A stretch of 64,000 bases of DNA. It comes from Oscillospiraceae bacterium (GTDB taxonomy: Bacteria; Bacillota; Clostridia; Oscillospirales; CAG-272). The DNA lies in assembly GCA_015065005.1 (NCBI GenBank), contig SVRE01000002.1:1-64000 (forward strand), written 5' to 3'. Position numbers and translations under genes: made by a program. The notes under the pieces are model-generated. The model worked only from the letters and a program-made list of their open reading frames with translations, was not told where the DNA came from and did not search any database. This document shows, piece by piece, positions 40,036-46,867 of the stretch; position 1 is the stretch's first letter, and each line of letters begins with the position of its first letter.

Positions 40036-40461
40036 TTAATAGGTTTTTTCGATTTCTCTTGTGATAACATCTGTTGCTCCACCACTGCCGGCTACTGTAT
40101 AGGTTATAACTGTCTTATATGTACCACGAGCTGGTAATTGGATAGAATGCTCATTAGCACAATAATATAAGGTTGAAGTATCAGTCCAAGAAGCACCCTC
40201 CACCTGTACCCAGGAGGAGCCTGACAGTCTTTCAATTCTTGTTTCTACTGTAATGCTTGTGGTTATTCCTCTGTAGCCTCTACAGGTAAATGTAACCCTG
40301 CCTACTCCATTTTCGTCTATTGTAAAAATTGTTTCTACTGTGGCTATGTTATTAAAATACGGAGTTATTTCATTTCCTGTTGCAGCAAATGTAGGTACAA
40401 CCATAATAGCCATAAGTATGGCAAGCATAACAAATGAAAGTATTTTGTTTCCTAATTTCAT
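40036..40461 (-). CDS. Small secreted beta-sandwich protein
   Basis: The 141-residue exported protein has signal peptide MKLGNKILSFVMLAILMAIM, cut near TFAA. The mature part is beta-rich (GVGRVTFTCRGYRGITTSI, SVQLPARGTYKTVITYTV-like strands) and resembles small clostridial exported proteins of unknown role. It has a GGGAGGTGAAAAT ribosome site. It is the first of three surface genes on this strand, divergent from the sigma factor gene, which may control it. Confidence 0.75.
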   Translation of the reverse strand: MKLGNKILSFVMLAILMAIMVVPTFAATGNEITPYFNNIATVETIFTIDENGVGRVTFTCRGYRGITTSITVETRIERLSGSSWVQVEGASWTDTSTLYYCANEHSIQLPARGTYKTVITYTVAGSGGATDVITREIEKTY

Positions 40462-40580
40462 ATTTTCACCTCCCTTCTTTTACCATTATCTACAATTAAA
40501 AAGGAGATTTTTTATAAATATCATTCAAGTTTTTATAAATTTTTTCTCAATTTACAATTAGTTAACATTCTCGTTTTTTG

Positions 40581-40609
40581 TTGACTTTGCGAATTTTGTA
40601 TGATATACT
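40581..40609 (+). promoter_or_regulatory. Promoter of the sigma/anti-sigma operon
   Basis: -35 TTGACT (40581-40586), 17 bases, extended -10 TGATATACT with TATACT at 40604-40609, 26 bases before ATG 40636. Confidence 0.75.
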
Positions 40610-40635
40610 GTGAAAAAAATTCTAAAGGTGTAAAT

Positions 40636-41177
40636 ATGCTAACATTTTATTTGTCTCTAATTACCAACGAAGAGGATAAGGCAACTATTACGAAAATTTA
40701 TGATACTTACCTTAGTTGGATGTTAAAAATAGCCTTTCACTACTTAAAAAACATGCGGATGCTGAGGACGCAGTAAACGATGTGTTTTTAAGCATTATAG
40801 GTGGAAACTGTACTGTGCCAACAAATAACGAAAACGAAACTAAGTCGTATCTCTTTATATGCATAAGGAATTCAGCCCTGAATCTTAAAAAATTAAACAG
40901 CAAGCATAAAACTGTTAATTTTGATGAATTCTTTAATTTGCCGACTGTATATAATTTAGAGGAGGATGTTCTTAAAAAGGATAGCTATTATGAGTTGTTA
41001 GCTTTTGTTAATACCATGCCGTCAATATACAATGATGTATTAACCCTGTATATCTCTTTTGAAAAAACATTAAAGGAAATATCTGTACTGTTGAATTTAC
41101 CATTCAAAACTGTTGAAACAAGATTTAGGCGTGGTAAGAAAATTTTAAAAAATAAATTTGGAGATTTAGATATATGA
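40636..41177 (+). CDS. ECF-type sigma factor in two frames, joined by a -1 shift
   Basis: The first frame starts at ATG 40636 (AAAGGTG site). It codes YDTYLSWMLKIAFHYLKN, clearly the first part of sigma region 2, but then hits TAA at 40774. The -1 frame continues exactly as expected, HADAEDAVNDVFLSIIGG, followed by region 4 (LKEISVLLNLPFKTVETRFRRGKK). The switch falls on A AAA AAC (40746-40752), the classic -1 slippery heptamer, with codons TTA AAA AAC in the first frame. A full product would be about 180 residues. It overlaps the anti-sigma gene by 4 bases. Programmed frameshifting, an indel mutation or a sequence error are all possible. Confidence 0.75.
40746..40752 (+). promoter_or_regulatory. 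Candidate -1 ribosomal frameshift site A AAA AAC
   Basis: The heptamer fits X XXY YYZ in the reading frame of the upstream ATG. After the slip the next codon is CAT, leading straight into the conserved sigma region 2 residues. The upstream frame stops 22 bases further on. No obvious stimulatory stem was found downstream. Confidence 0.5.
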
Positions 41178-41902
41178 GTACTATTAATAACGCTATGCTT
41201 AAAAGCTGTCTGATTGAAAGCACCTTGGCAGAAATTAAAGAAATTGAAACATTGGATTATTCTGATATAACAGTATCCGAAAGCTTTAAGGAAAGAATAA
41301 GGAAAACTATAACATCACAACAACCAGTAAGGCATACCTTCAATCCAAAAAGAGTTGTCGTTGCGATAGTTGCTGCGATTTTAGTTAGTATATGTGTAAT
41401 GTTTACAGTATCGGCTGAAATAAGAAATGCTGTTGCTGACTTTTTTGTTAAGGCATATGAAACCTTTACTCAGCTTATCATTGTGGAAAACAACGAAGGC
41501 GATAAGGACGTGACAAACACAACGCCTACACAACCCGAGGTGGTTTATCCTACCTCAATTGAGACGGAATATACACTATCTTACATTGCTGATAACAACT
41601 ATATAGAGCTTGATAAAATTGTAAATGATGGTAGAGTGTTTACTGTTTGGACAGACAATACTTGCATAATTGATTTAACTCAAAGTATTGTTGATGAAAA
41701 TGACATTTTATTGGATAACGAAACCTCATTGATGCAATCCAAGCTTATTGGTGATAAAGAGATTTTTTACTCGTTGAAAAACGGTGTTTATTTTGTTTCC
41801 TGGTTAGAGCATGGCTATTATTTCAGCCTAAGCTGTGATGAAGCATTAGGGTGGGCAGAAATAGAAAAAATTGTATTAAGCTTAAACGAAATTAATAAAT
41901 AG
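41174..41902 (+). CDS. Anti-sigma factor-like membrane protein (DUF4367-like)
   Basis: The 242-residue protein has a cytoplasmic N-terminus of about 55 residues, one membrane segment (VVVAIVAAILVSICVMFTV) and an outer domain resembling DUF4367, which often follows clostridial ECF sigma genes. Its start overlaps the sigma stop as ATGA, typical of co-regulated sigma/anti-sigma pairs. It is predicted to hold the sigma factor at the membrane until a surface signal arrives. The outer part contains EIFYSLKNGVYFVSWLEHGYY. Its 3' end overlaps the convergent next gene by 11 bases. Confidence 0.8.
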   Translation: MSTINNAMLKSCLIESTLAEIKEIETLDYSDITVSESFKERIRKTITSQQPVRHTFNPKRVVVAIVAAILVSICVMFTVSAEIRNAVADFFVKAYETFTQLIIVENNEGDKDVTNTTPTQPEVVYPTSIETEYTLSYIADNNYIELDKIVNDGRVFTVWTDNTCIIDLTQSIVDENDILLDNETSLMQSKLIGDKEIFYSLKNGVYFVSWLEHGYYFSLSCDEALGWAEIEKIVLSLNEINK

Positions 41903-42191
41903 TTACGCTTTTAAGAAACTCACTAATGTTATCATTGGTGAGTTTTTCTGTTTTACCTCTTGCAATTTCTATGTCAATCAACATATTTATGCTATTTTCA
42001 ATATCTAATATAGTTAAATCGGTATTTTTGAAAGTATAATCTTTGTGAAAATCTATTAATATTTGTTTCGCTTTTGAGTATGCTTTTTTATACATATTAG
42101 AGGTTTGATAAATACTATCTTTTCTCAAATTCTTGTATATTTTCCAAGCTTGTCGCTTTTTCTCCACTCGCATTTCATAACTATCTAACAT
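41892..42191 (-). CDS. Unknown helical protein near the integrase
   Basis: The 99-residue Lys-rich, mostly helical, soluble protein begins MLDSYEMRVEKKRQAWKIY. It is not recognised. A good AAGGAGAAAAT site supports it. It lies between the anti-sigma gene and the integrase, close to the left end of the integrated element, and may belong to that element. Confidence 0.55.
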   Translation of the reverse strand: MLDSYEMRVEKKRQAWKIYKNLRKDSIYQTSNMYKKAYSKAKQILIDFHKDYTFKNTDLTILDIENSINMLIDIEIARGKTEKLTNDNISEFLKSVTIY

Positions 42192-42275
42192 ATTTTCTCC
42201 TTATATCTCTCTGTACACAATATTACCTTTAGGAGTACATTTAACTGTATATTGTATGTATCAATTTAGAAAAAC

Positions 42276-42289
42276 TTGTACGCATATTT
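42276..42289. repeat. 14-base direct repeat on the downstream side of the integrase gene
   Basis: TTGTACGCATATTT is repeated exactly at 43376-43389, on the other side of the integrase gene. A TGTACTTTT follows each copy at different distances. Likely recognition sites for the integrase or its accessory protein. Confidence 0.6.
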
Positions 42290-42373
42290 TCGATTGATAT
42301 GTACTTTTGAGATAGAGTTTTATGTGTTTGTTGACTTTTTATTTACAATATGATAGAATTTTATTGTAAAATA

Positions 42374-42434
42374 GTACATCTATTATACAGATAGATGTAC
42401 ACATTTCGGTAGCTTTAATAGGCTACCTTTTTTG
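42374..42434. repeat. Inverted repeat and hairpin after the integrase gene
   Basis: GTACATCTA pairs with TAGATGTAC (42374-42400). Directly beside it, GGTAGC...GCTACC with T-run CTTTTTT (42408-42434) forms a plus-strand terminator-like hairpin. The region lies between the integrase stop and the direct repeat at 42276, where the element's attachment site could be. Confidence 0.5.
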
Positions 42435-42436
42435 CT

Positions 42437-43348
42437 TTAATCAAGCAGTTTGCCTATTTTATTCATCATATCTGCTCGGTGTTCTATCATAGAATGAGCA
42501 TATCGCTTTAATGTGATTGTTGGATTTTTATGACCTAATGTAACAGAAAGTGTTTTTACATCCATTCCACACTCTAATGCTCTTGTTGCAAAGGTGTGTC
42601 TTAATGAGTGAAAGCCTTTATGTTCAATGCCAAGTTTCTTTAATATTCTTTCAAAGGTTCGTTGATAAGATCGCACCTCTGCGCCATACTTTGTATTGCC
42701 GTCAACTACATATCCACTTTTGTTATTCTGTTTCATTACTTTTAATATTGGTAATAGTTGCTTAGGAAAAACAACTATTCTTTCAGAGGTTTCTGTTTTG
42801 GTAGTGTCTATTACCTTTACATATTCCTTATTTATCCAAGAGTCTCTGCAGGTTTTAGATATATTAATAATTCGCTTTTGCAGGTCTATATCACTCCACT
42901 TTAACGATAATAGTTCTCCAATTCTCAAGCCTGTGTATAGGCAGAGAATTATTCCATAAAGCTTAGGAATATTCTTTTCCTTGATATAGGTTTCTATTTG
43001 CTTTTGCTCTTGCTTCCTAAAGCTCTCAACCGGTTTTTCCCTTACTTTAGGTCTTTGAATTAAATCAGAGAATTGCTTTGTTGCTTTACCTACTGATACA
43101 GCTAAATGTAATGAATTTTTCAGAATGTTTATAATCCCATTTACGGTATTAGTAGATAGTCCTGCCTCTGATAAATTTACTACAAATTTCTGTAGCTCCA
43201 ATGCAGATAAATCTTCTATTTCATAATCGCCAAGCTTTACTGCAATGTGCTTATCAATTTGATGCTTGTAATTTGTATAAGTCCTATATTTAGCTCTTGG
43301 CTTAACATAATATTCAAGCCATTCGGATAGCCAATCCTTAAATTTCAT
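42437..43348 (-). CDS. Phage/ICE-type tyrosine integrase
   Basis: The 303-residue integrase has an N-terminal core-binding domain (KFKDWLSEWLEYYVKPRAKY) and the catalytic domain with TGLRIGELLSLKW (Arg), a Lys near SERIVVF, HSLRHTFATRALE, LGHKN and the nucleophile Tyr in LKRYAHS. It is of the Tn916/phage class. GGAGATTAAAAT precedes the ATG. A 14-base direct repeat lies on each side of the gene. It probably inserts and excises the element that carries the neighbouring HUH replication gene. Confidence 0.92.
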   Translation of the reverse strand: MKFKDWLSEWLEYYVKPRAKYRTYTNYKHQIDKHIAVKLGDYEIEDLSALELQKFVVNLSEAGLSTNTVNGIINILKNSLHLAVSVGKATKQFSDLIQRPKVREKPVESFRKQEQKQIETYIKEKNIPKLYGIILCLYTGLRIGELLSLKWSDIDLQKRIINISKTCRDSWINKEYVKVIDTTKTETSERIVVFPKQLLPILKVMKQNNKSGYVVDGNTKYGAEVRSYQRTFERILKKLGIEHKGFHSLRHTFATRALECGMDVKTLSVTLGHKNPTITLKRYAHSMIEHRADMMNKIGKLLD

Positions 43349-43375
43349 AATTTTAATCTCCTTTTCTATAGTATT

Positions 43376-43389
43376 TTGTACGCATATTT
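43376..43389. repeat. 14-base direct repeat on the upstream side of the integrase gene
   Basis: TTGTACGCATATTT, identical to 42276-42289, 28 bases upstream of the integrase start codon and followed by GTACTTTTATTG. Confidence 0.6.
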
Positions 43390-43482
43390 GTACTTTTATT
43401 GTGTATTAAAAAATATTGGTTTTGTAAAATTTTTGTCAAAGTTTGAAAGCATTAACTAAATGTTTGAAAAGGTCATGTAAAC

Positions 43483-43587
43483 AGGGCGTGTGCTTGTCTT
43501 GAACAAGTGGCGTGCTGCCATTCCCCAAAGCTCGCTACGCTCGCTTCAGGGACCCCTCTGGCGCCTCGCCAGACAAGCACACGCCCT
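43483..43587. other. Candidate replication or transfer origin of the HUH element
   Basis: AGGGCGTGTGCTTGTCT (43483-43499) and AGACAAGCACACGCCCT (43571-43587) form a perfect 17-base inverted repeat. Inside lie a smaller hairpin TCTGGCG-CCT-CGCCAGA and the sequence GTCTTGAACAAG, resembling the CTTGA nick region of some rolling-circle origins. The block is GC-rich in an AT-rich setting and sits just downstream of the HUH gene. Origin function is inferred from position and structure. Confidence 0.55.
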
Positions 43588-43621
43588 CACTAAACCAACA
43601 AACAAAATCCATTTGAACGAA

Positions 43622-43690
43622 AGCCGAGGGGTTGCGGGTTTGGCGCTGAGCCGCTTGCCAAAACTCCGCAATCACCCTCGGCGGCTTTTT
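43622..43690. terminator. Long GC-rich hairpin before the HUH gene stop
   Basis: GCCGAGGG pairs with CCCTCGGC and inner TTGCGG pairs with CCGCAA, with a further TGGC/GCCA inside, followed on the plus strand by TTTTT. It may be a terminator or a single-strand origin of the element. Confidence 0.55.
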
Positions 43691-43726
43691 CGTTATTCAA
43701 TGTAGGATTTTTTGTTTTAGTATAGG

Positions 43727-44767
43727 TTATACGTTAGAGGTCGGCATTTGCTTTATTACTTCTGGCGATACCGTTCCCACATATTCGCCCTCTTTCCAAC
43801 AAGTAAAGTCGTCAAAAAGCAGTAGCTTTCTGTCCTCTAAGCCAATATTACACACTACATCTTCCTCTAATATGTCAGAAACGAAGTATTGTGGTAAGCC
43901 TTTAGAATACACTATTTTTTCGCCTGTCTTTTCAATGTATTTCATCATATATGCTAAGGACTCTCCAATGTTCTCATTTTCATTCAATGGTTCAAAGTCT
44001 GTCCTTCCAAACAGTTCATTAAAATAGTCAGATTGCCACGTTTCTTGCATCCTTTTCTTTTTGGTGTTAAAATCACGAACCTTAATTAAATATCCCGGTA
44101 ATGTTTTATCGGGAATATAAAAAATGCCGTGAAAATGTAATCTTTGGTTTTTGGGAGATCTCTCCCATACTCCTATATACTTCCATCCCTTACGGTTTGC
44201 AAACGAGCCCAGCCTATTTCTTAACTTTTTTCTAAAAGAATCCTCTGTATGCTTCTTATCGTCATAAGTGAATGTGCAGAAATAATTGAATTTTTGAAGG
44301 TTTGCTTTCCTTGTCATTCGTATTCTGCGACAGATAAGGTTTCGTTGCTTTCTTTCGAGCTGCTGATCTACATATTCTTCCGTTTTTTCAAGAGAATAGA
44401 AGTACGGTCGTAGCTTTTGTATCATAAATTCTCGCCTTTTATCCTTCTTCATTTTAAGAGTTTCCCTATACATTTCTTCAAACAACTCTTTACGGGTTGT
44501 TTTTCTTGTTTTGGGCTTGTTCTGAACCTCTTTTTCAACGTTTTCTTGCTCATTCAAGTCTATGCTTGACTGAGAAAAATCCTCTGAATTTTCGGCTATT
44601 TCAAGGTCAAAAGGCGGTGCTTTTTCGTCTGTGTTTTCGGAGTCATTAACAGGAACTTCTATGATTTCCTCAAGGCGTGATGCCGTTCTTTTTGTAGGCT
44701 TTTCTGTATGCAGAATACCAATATAATGGCTTCCATCAAAATATACCTTTGTTTGATAGTACGGCAT
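43727..44767 (-). CDS. HUH-type replication initiator or relaxase-like protein
   Basis: The 346-residue protein has a charged N-terminal 130 residues followed by a compact HUH nuclease core: NYFCTFTYDDKKH (motif 1), RLHFHGIFY (the two His of the HUH motif) and SLAYMMKYIEKTGEK (Tyr and Lys of motif 3). It is expected to nick one strand and start rolling-circle replication or transfer of the element. The GGAAAGGAGGAATCGG site sets the start. The origin-like inverted repeat lies about 140 bases beyond its stop. It is the last gene of a long minus-strand operon. Confidence 0.8.
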   Translation of the reverse strand: MPYYQTKVYFDGSHYIGILHTEKPTKRTASRLEEIIEVPVNDSENTDEKAPPFDLEIAENSEDFSQSSIDLNEQENVEKEVQNKPKTRKTTRKELFEEMYRETLKMKKDKRREFMIQKLRPYFYSLEKTEEYVDQQLERKQRNLICRRIRMTRKANLQKFNYFCTFTYDDKKHTEDSFRKKLRNRLGSFANRKGWKYIGVWERSPKNQRLHFHGIFYIPDKTLPGYLIKVRDFNTKKKRMQETWQSDYFNELFGRTDFEPLNENENIGESLAYMMKYIEKTGEKIVYSKGLPQYFVSDILEEDVVCNIGLEDRKLLLFDDFTCWKEGEYVGTVSPEVIKQMPTSNV

Positions 44768-44801
44768 CCGATTCCTCCTTTCCCACAGGCTTTAAATTTT
44801 A

Positions 44802-44969
44802 CTATGAGATAGTAGAGCCTGTGTTTGAATATAATGCGTCAATAAAATAACTATTTTGCATTCTAAGTTCATCAACAGTAGCTCTTTCGGTTGCGTATTC
44901 AATATAATCGTCAAGTCCAATATTTGTATTTCTTGCTATATAGGATGATACGTTATCCCCATTAGCTTT
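44802..44969 (-). other. Open frame without start codon, possible shifted end of the upstream gene
   Basis: After the stop of the membrane gene at 44936, the -1 frame remains open and reads like a real protein (LDDYIEYATERATVDELRMQ). It has no ATG, GTG or TTG near its beginning. It overlaps the end of the previous gene at a TATAAAAAGC tract. A frameshift in that gene would fuse it, adding about 50 residues. Alternatively it is a decayed gene. Confidence 0.3.
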
Positions 44970-45433
44970 TTATATACCTTGAGGGGAACAGTATCACGAT
45001 TATGCTTTGTGTTGCATTTGCTATACATTGCCTTAATAATCAACCACAGTATTAAACCAACCGGTATTATGATAACTAACGATTTCGCAAAATTACCCAA
45101 CCCTGTGGCTATATTTGACATATACAGATTGAAATTTTCTCCTGTTGCAAACAGACTGAAATATGCCTTTGCTTTAATACCAAAGTTATCAAAGCTTTCC
45201 GGTAATATGTTTTTCCAATGTAAAACCTTAGAATAGTCTATTACTGTCGGTTGAGCCTCAATGTCAAGCATAAATACCTCTTTACCAAAAAATTTAAGGC
45301 TATTCCAGAGGTCTTTAAGCGATTCCCAAACACGAAGATATGAGTCTTTATACACGAATATCGCAAGTGCTACAAACCCACCGAATATTAGTATAGTTAG
45401 TATAATGTTAATTGCTCTTAATCTTCTATTCAT
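44936..45433 (-). CDS. Membrane protein with two transmembrane segments
   Basis: The 165-residue protein has membrane segments near residues 8-28 (INIILTILIFGGFVALAIF) and 122-142 (LVIIIPVGLILWLIIKAMY), with an outer or loop part between. It is not recognised. Its ATG overlaps the upstream stop by 4 bases. It is part of the element's operon and may serve in a cell-surface complex for transfer or phage-like release. Its end may be frameshifted (see 44802-44969). Confidence 0.65.
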   Translation of the reverse strand: MNRRLRAINIILTILIFGGFVALAIFVYKDSYLRVWESLKDLWNSLKFFGKEVFMLDIEAQPTVIDYSKVLHWKNILPESFDNFGIKAKAYFSLFATGENFNLYMSNIATGLGNFAKSLVIIIPVGLILWLIIKAMYSKCNTKHNRDTVPLKVYKKLMGITYHPI

Positions 45434-45777
45434 ACTAACTCACCCCCCAATACTACACGAAGCTGCATATCAAATAGTCCTTCGGGAACTGTTACAAAAT
45501 AATATGGTGTTTCACCATCCAAATAAGTTATAACTCCATCCTCAAAATTGTCGAAAATTAAGGGTTTTCCCACACCCTGTGTGTAAAATTTAGCCTCTAA
45601 TGTGTCTGTAATCTCTAAAAAATACTCTTTGTTGTGATACTGATAAAATGTTCCTTTTAGTGCCTCCTCATTACTTTCATTTGAAAATAATCGGCTACCT
45701 GTCATACACAAATAGCCGATTATCCATATTACCAGCAACAAGGATACAATCGCTATTATCCTTTTTACTGTTTTCAT
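45430..45777 (-). CDS. Single-pass membrane protein
   Basis: The 115-residue protein has one N-terminal membrane segment (IIAIVSLLLVIWIIGYLCM) and a beta-rich outer part containing GTFYQYHNKEYFLEI and a duplicated YF motif. It is not recognised. It has a TAGGAGGAAATT site and is translationally coupled to the next gene. Confidence 0.65.
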   Translation of the reverse strand: MKTVKRIIAIVSLLLVIWIIGYLCMTGSRLFSNESNEEALKGTFYQYHNKEYFLEITDTLEAKFYTQGVGKPLIFDNFEDGVITYLDGETPYYFVTVPEGLFDMQLRVVLGGELV

Positions 45778-45786
45778 AATTTCCTC

Positions 45787-46053
45787 CTAACCTAAAGGAA
45801 ATAAATGCTTATTAACGAAGTCGAGAACCTTATTTGATGCCTCTTTGTGAGCAGCCTTCTTTTCCTCGCTCGTTAATACGCGCTTTAAGCTCTTTTGTGC
45901 ATTATACACCTTTGAGTGATATTCTTCATTTATCCAATTTTCTGGTGTAGGAACACCTGCATCAAAATTGATTTTACATAAAGTTTCCATTTGCTTTTTA
46001 TGGTGCTTTTGGCTTTCCTTAAATTCCTTACGTTTTCTGAACCATCCTACCAT
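45787..46053 (-). CDS. Unknown basic helical protein
   Basis: The 88-residue protein starts MVGWFRKRKEFKESQKHHKK. It is highly basic at the N-terminus and mostly helical, without membrane segments. It overlaps the preceding small gene by 7 bases. Nucleic-acid binding is possible from charge alone; function unknown. Confidence 0.6.
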   Translation of the reverse strand: MVGWFRKRKEFKESQKHHKKQMETLCKINFDAGVPTPENWINEEYHSKVYNAQKSLKRVLTSEEKKAAHKEASNKVLDFVNKHLFPLG

Positions 46054-46211
46054 ACTAAGTGTTTCTCCTTTACATAGTTATTTTTATAGGCAATAGCATC
46101 TATCAAATCTTCTGCCTCAAAGTCGTGTAAAGACTGTCTACCCCTTAAATTGAATGTTTCAACCGCTACAAAATATCTGTATTCGGCTCTTACTATATGA
46201 AATGTTTTCAT
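46047..46211 (-). CDS. 54-residue unknown protein
   Basis: The frame starts MKTFHIVRAEYRYFVAVE and ends KEKHLVW. The AAAGGAGAAAATTTC site precedes ATG 46211, which overlaps the upstream stop as ATGA; its own end overlaps the next start. These overlaps on both sides support it as a real gene. Not recognised. Confidence 0.6.
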   Translation of the reverse strand: MKTFHIVRAEYRYFVAVETFNLRGRQSLHDFEAEDLIDAIAYKNNYVKEKHLVW

Positions 46212-46540
46212 GAAATTTTCTCCTTTATTTTCTTATTTTCTATTTCCCATTTACGTATGGTTTCCGTTGATATGAAGGCGTTATCTCTTAAAAACTCTAC
46301 ACATCTTTCAAATGATTTACTCGTAGTGTGGACGATACAGCCCATCTTGTTTAGACACAAAATCACTCTAAACCGGTTATTCGTGAGATAAACAATCTGG
46401 GCAAAATTATCGTCTTTTTCATTTCTTAAGAAAAGCCTACCATCAAGGTATAATGATAAATTATCGTATGTTACTTCATACCCAAGCACCTCTGCTATGT
46501 AGTCGAAGTGTTTCGTAAAATCATATGCCTTGAAAGCCAT
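46208..46540 (-). CDS. Unknown protein of the HUH element
   Basis: The 110-residue soluble alpha/beta protein begins MAFKAYDFTKHFDYIAEVLG and includes RFRVILCLNKMGCIV. No membrane part and no known motif. It lies 10 bases after the Lys-rich helical gene and is coupled to the next small gene. Confidence 0.6.
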   Translation of the reverse strand: MAFKAYDFTKHFDYIAEVLGYEVTYDNLSLYLDGRLFLRNEKDDNFAQIVYLTNNRFRVILCLNKMGCIVHTTSKSFERCVEFLRDNAFISTETIRKWEIENKKIKEKIS

Positions 46541-46550
46541 GGTTTACCTC

Positions 46551-46865
46551 TTACTTTTCTTTAGAAATTTTCTTTAAGTATTTAGCGTTCCTATGTGCCT
46601 CTCTAAGACCGTTTCTGTAACCAACTGTAGCCATAAATTTGCTACCAAATCTGGATGCTACATGCTCATAGTCATTAACACCTGAGTTAAAGCCAATGTT
46701 ATATGATGCCTTCCAATCTGTTTTGGTTTCACCATAAGTTTTCTTGCCCTTTTCCCAAGCCTTCTTAGTTCCTTCCTTGGTTTTCTCCCAAGCTACCTTA
46801 CCAGTTTCTTTGGCTTTACCCCAAGTTTCTCCTGCCTTTTGCTTAAATGTTGCGTTTTCAGCCAT
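46551..46865 (-). CDS. Lys-rich amphipathic helical protein
   Basis: The 104-residue protein has an N-terminal half of imperfect 11-residue repeats around W-x-K-x-K-E-x-x-K (TWGKAKETGKVAWEKTKEG), resembling stress- or surface-associated amphipathic helices. The second half, NIGFNSGVNDYEHVASRF, looks globular. An AGGAGGTGTAAT site lies 2 bases after the upstream gene. Role unknown; membrane-surface or nucleic-acid binding could both fit the charge pattern. Confidence 0.65.
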   Translation of the reverse strand: MAENATFKQKAGETWGKAKETGKVAWEKTKEGTKKAWEKGKKTYGETKTDWKASYNIGFNSGVNDYEHVASRFGSKFMATVGYRNGLREAHRNAKYLKKISKEK

Positions 46866-46867
46866 AA

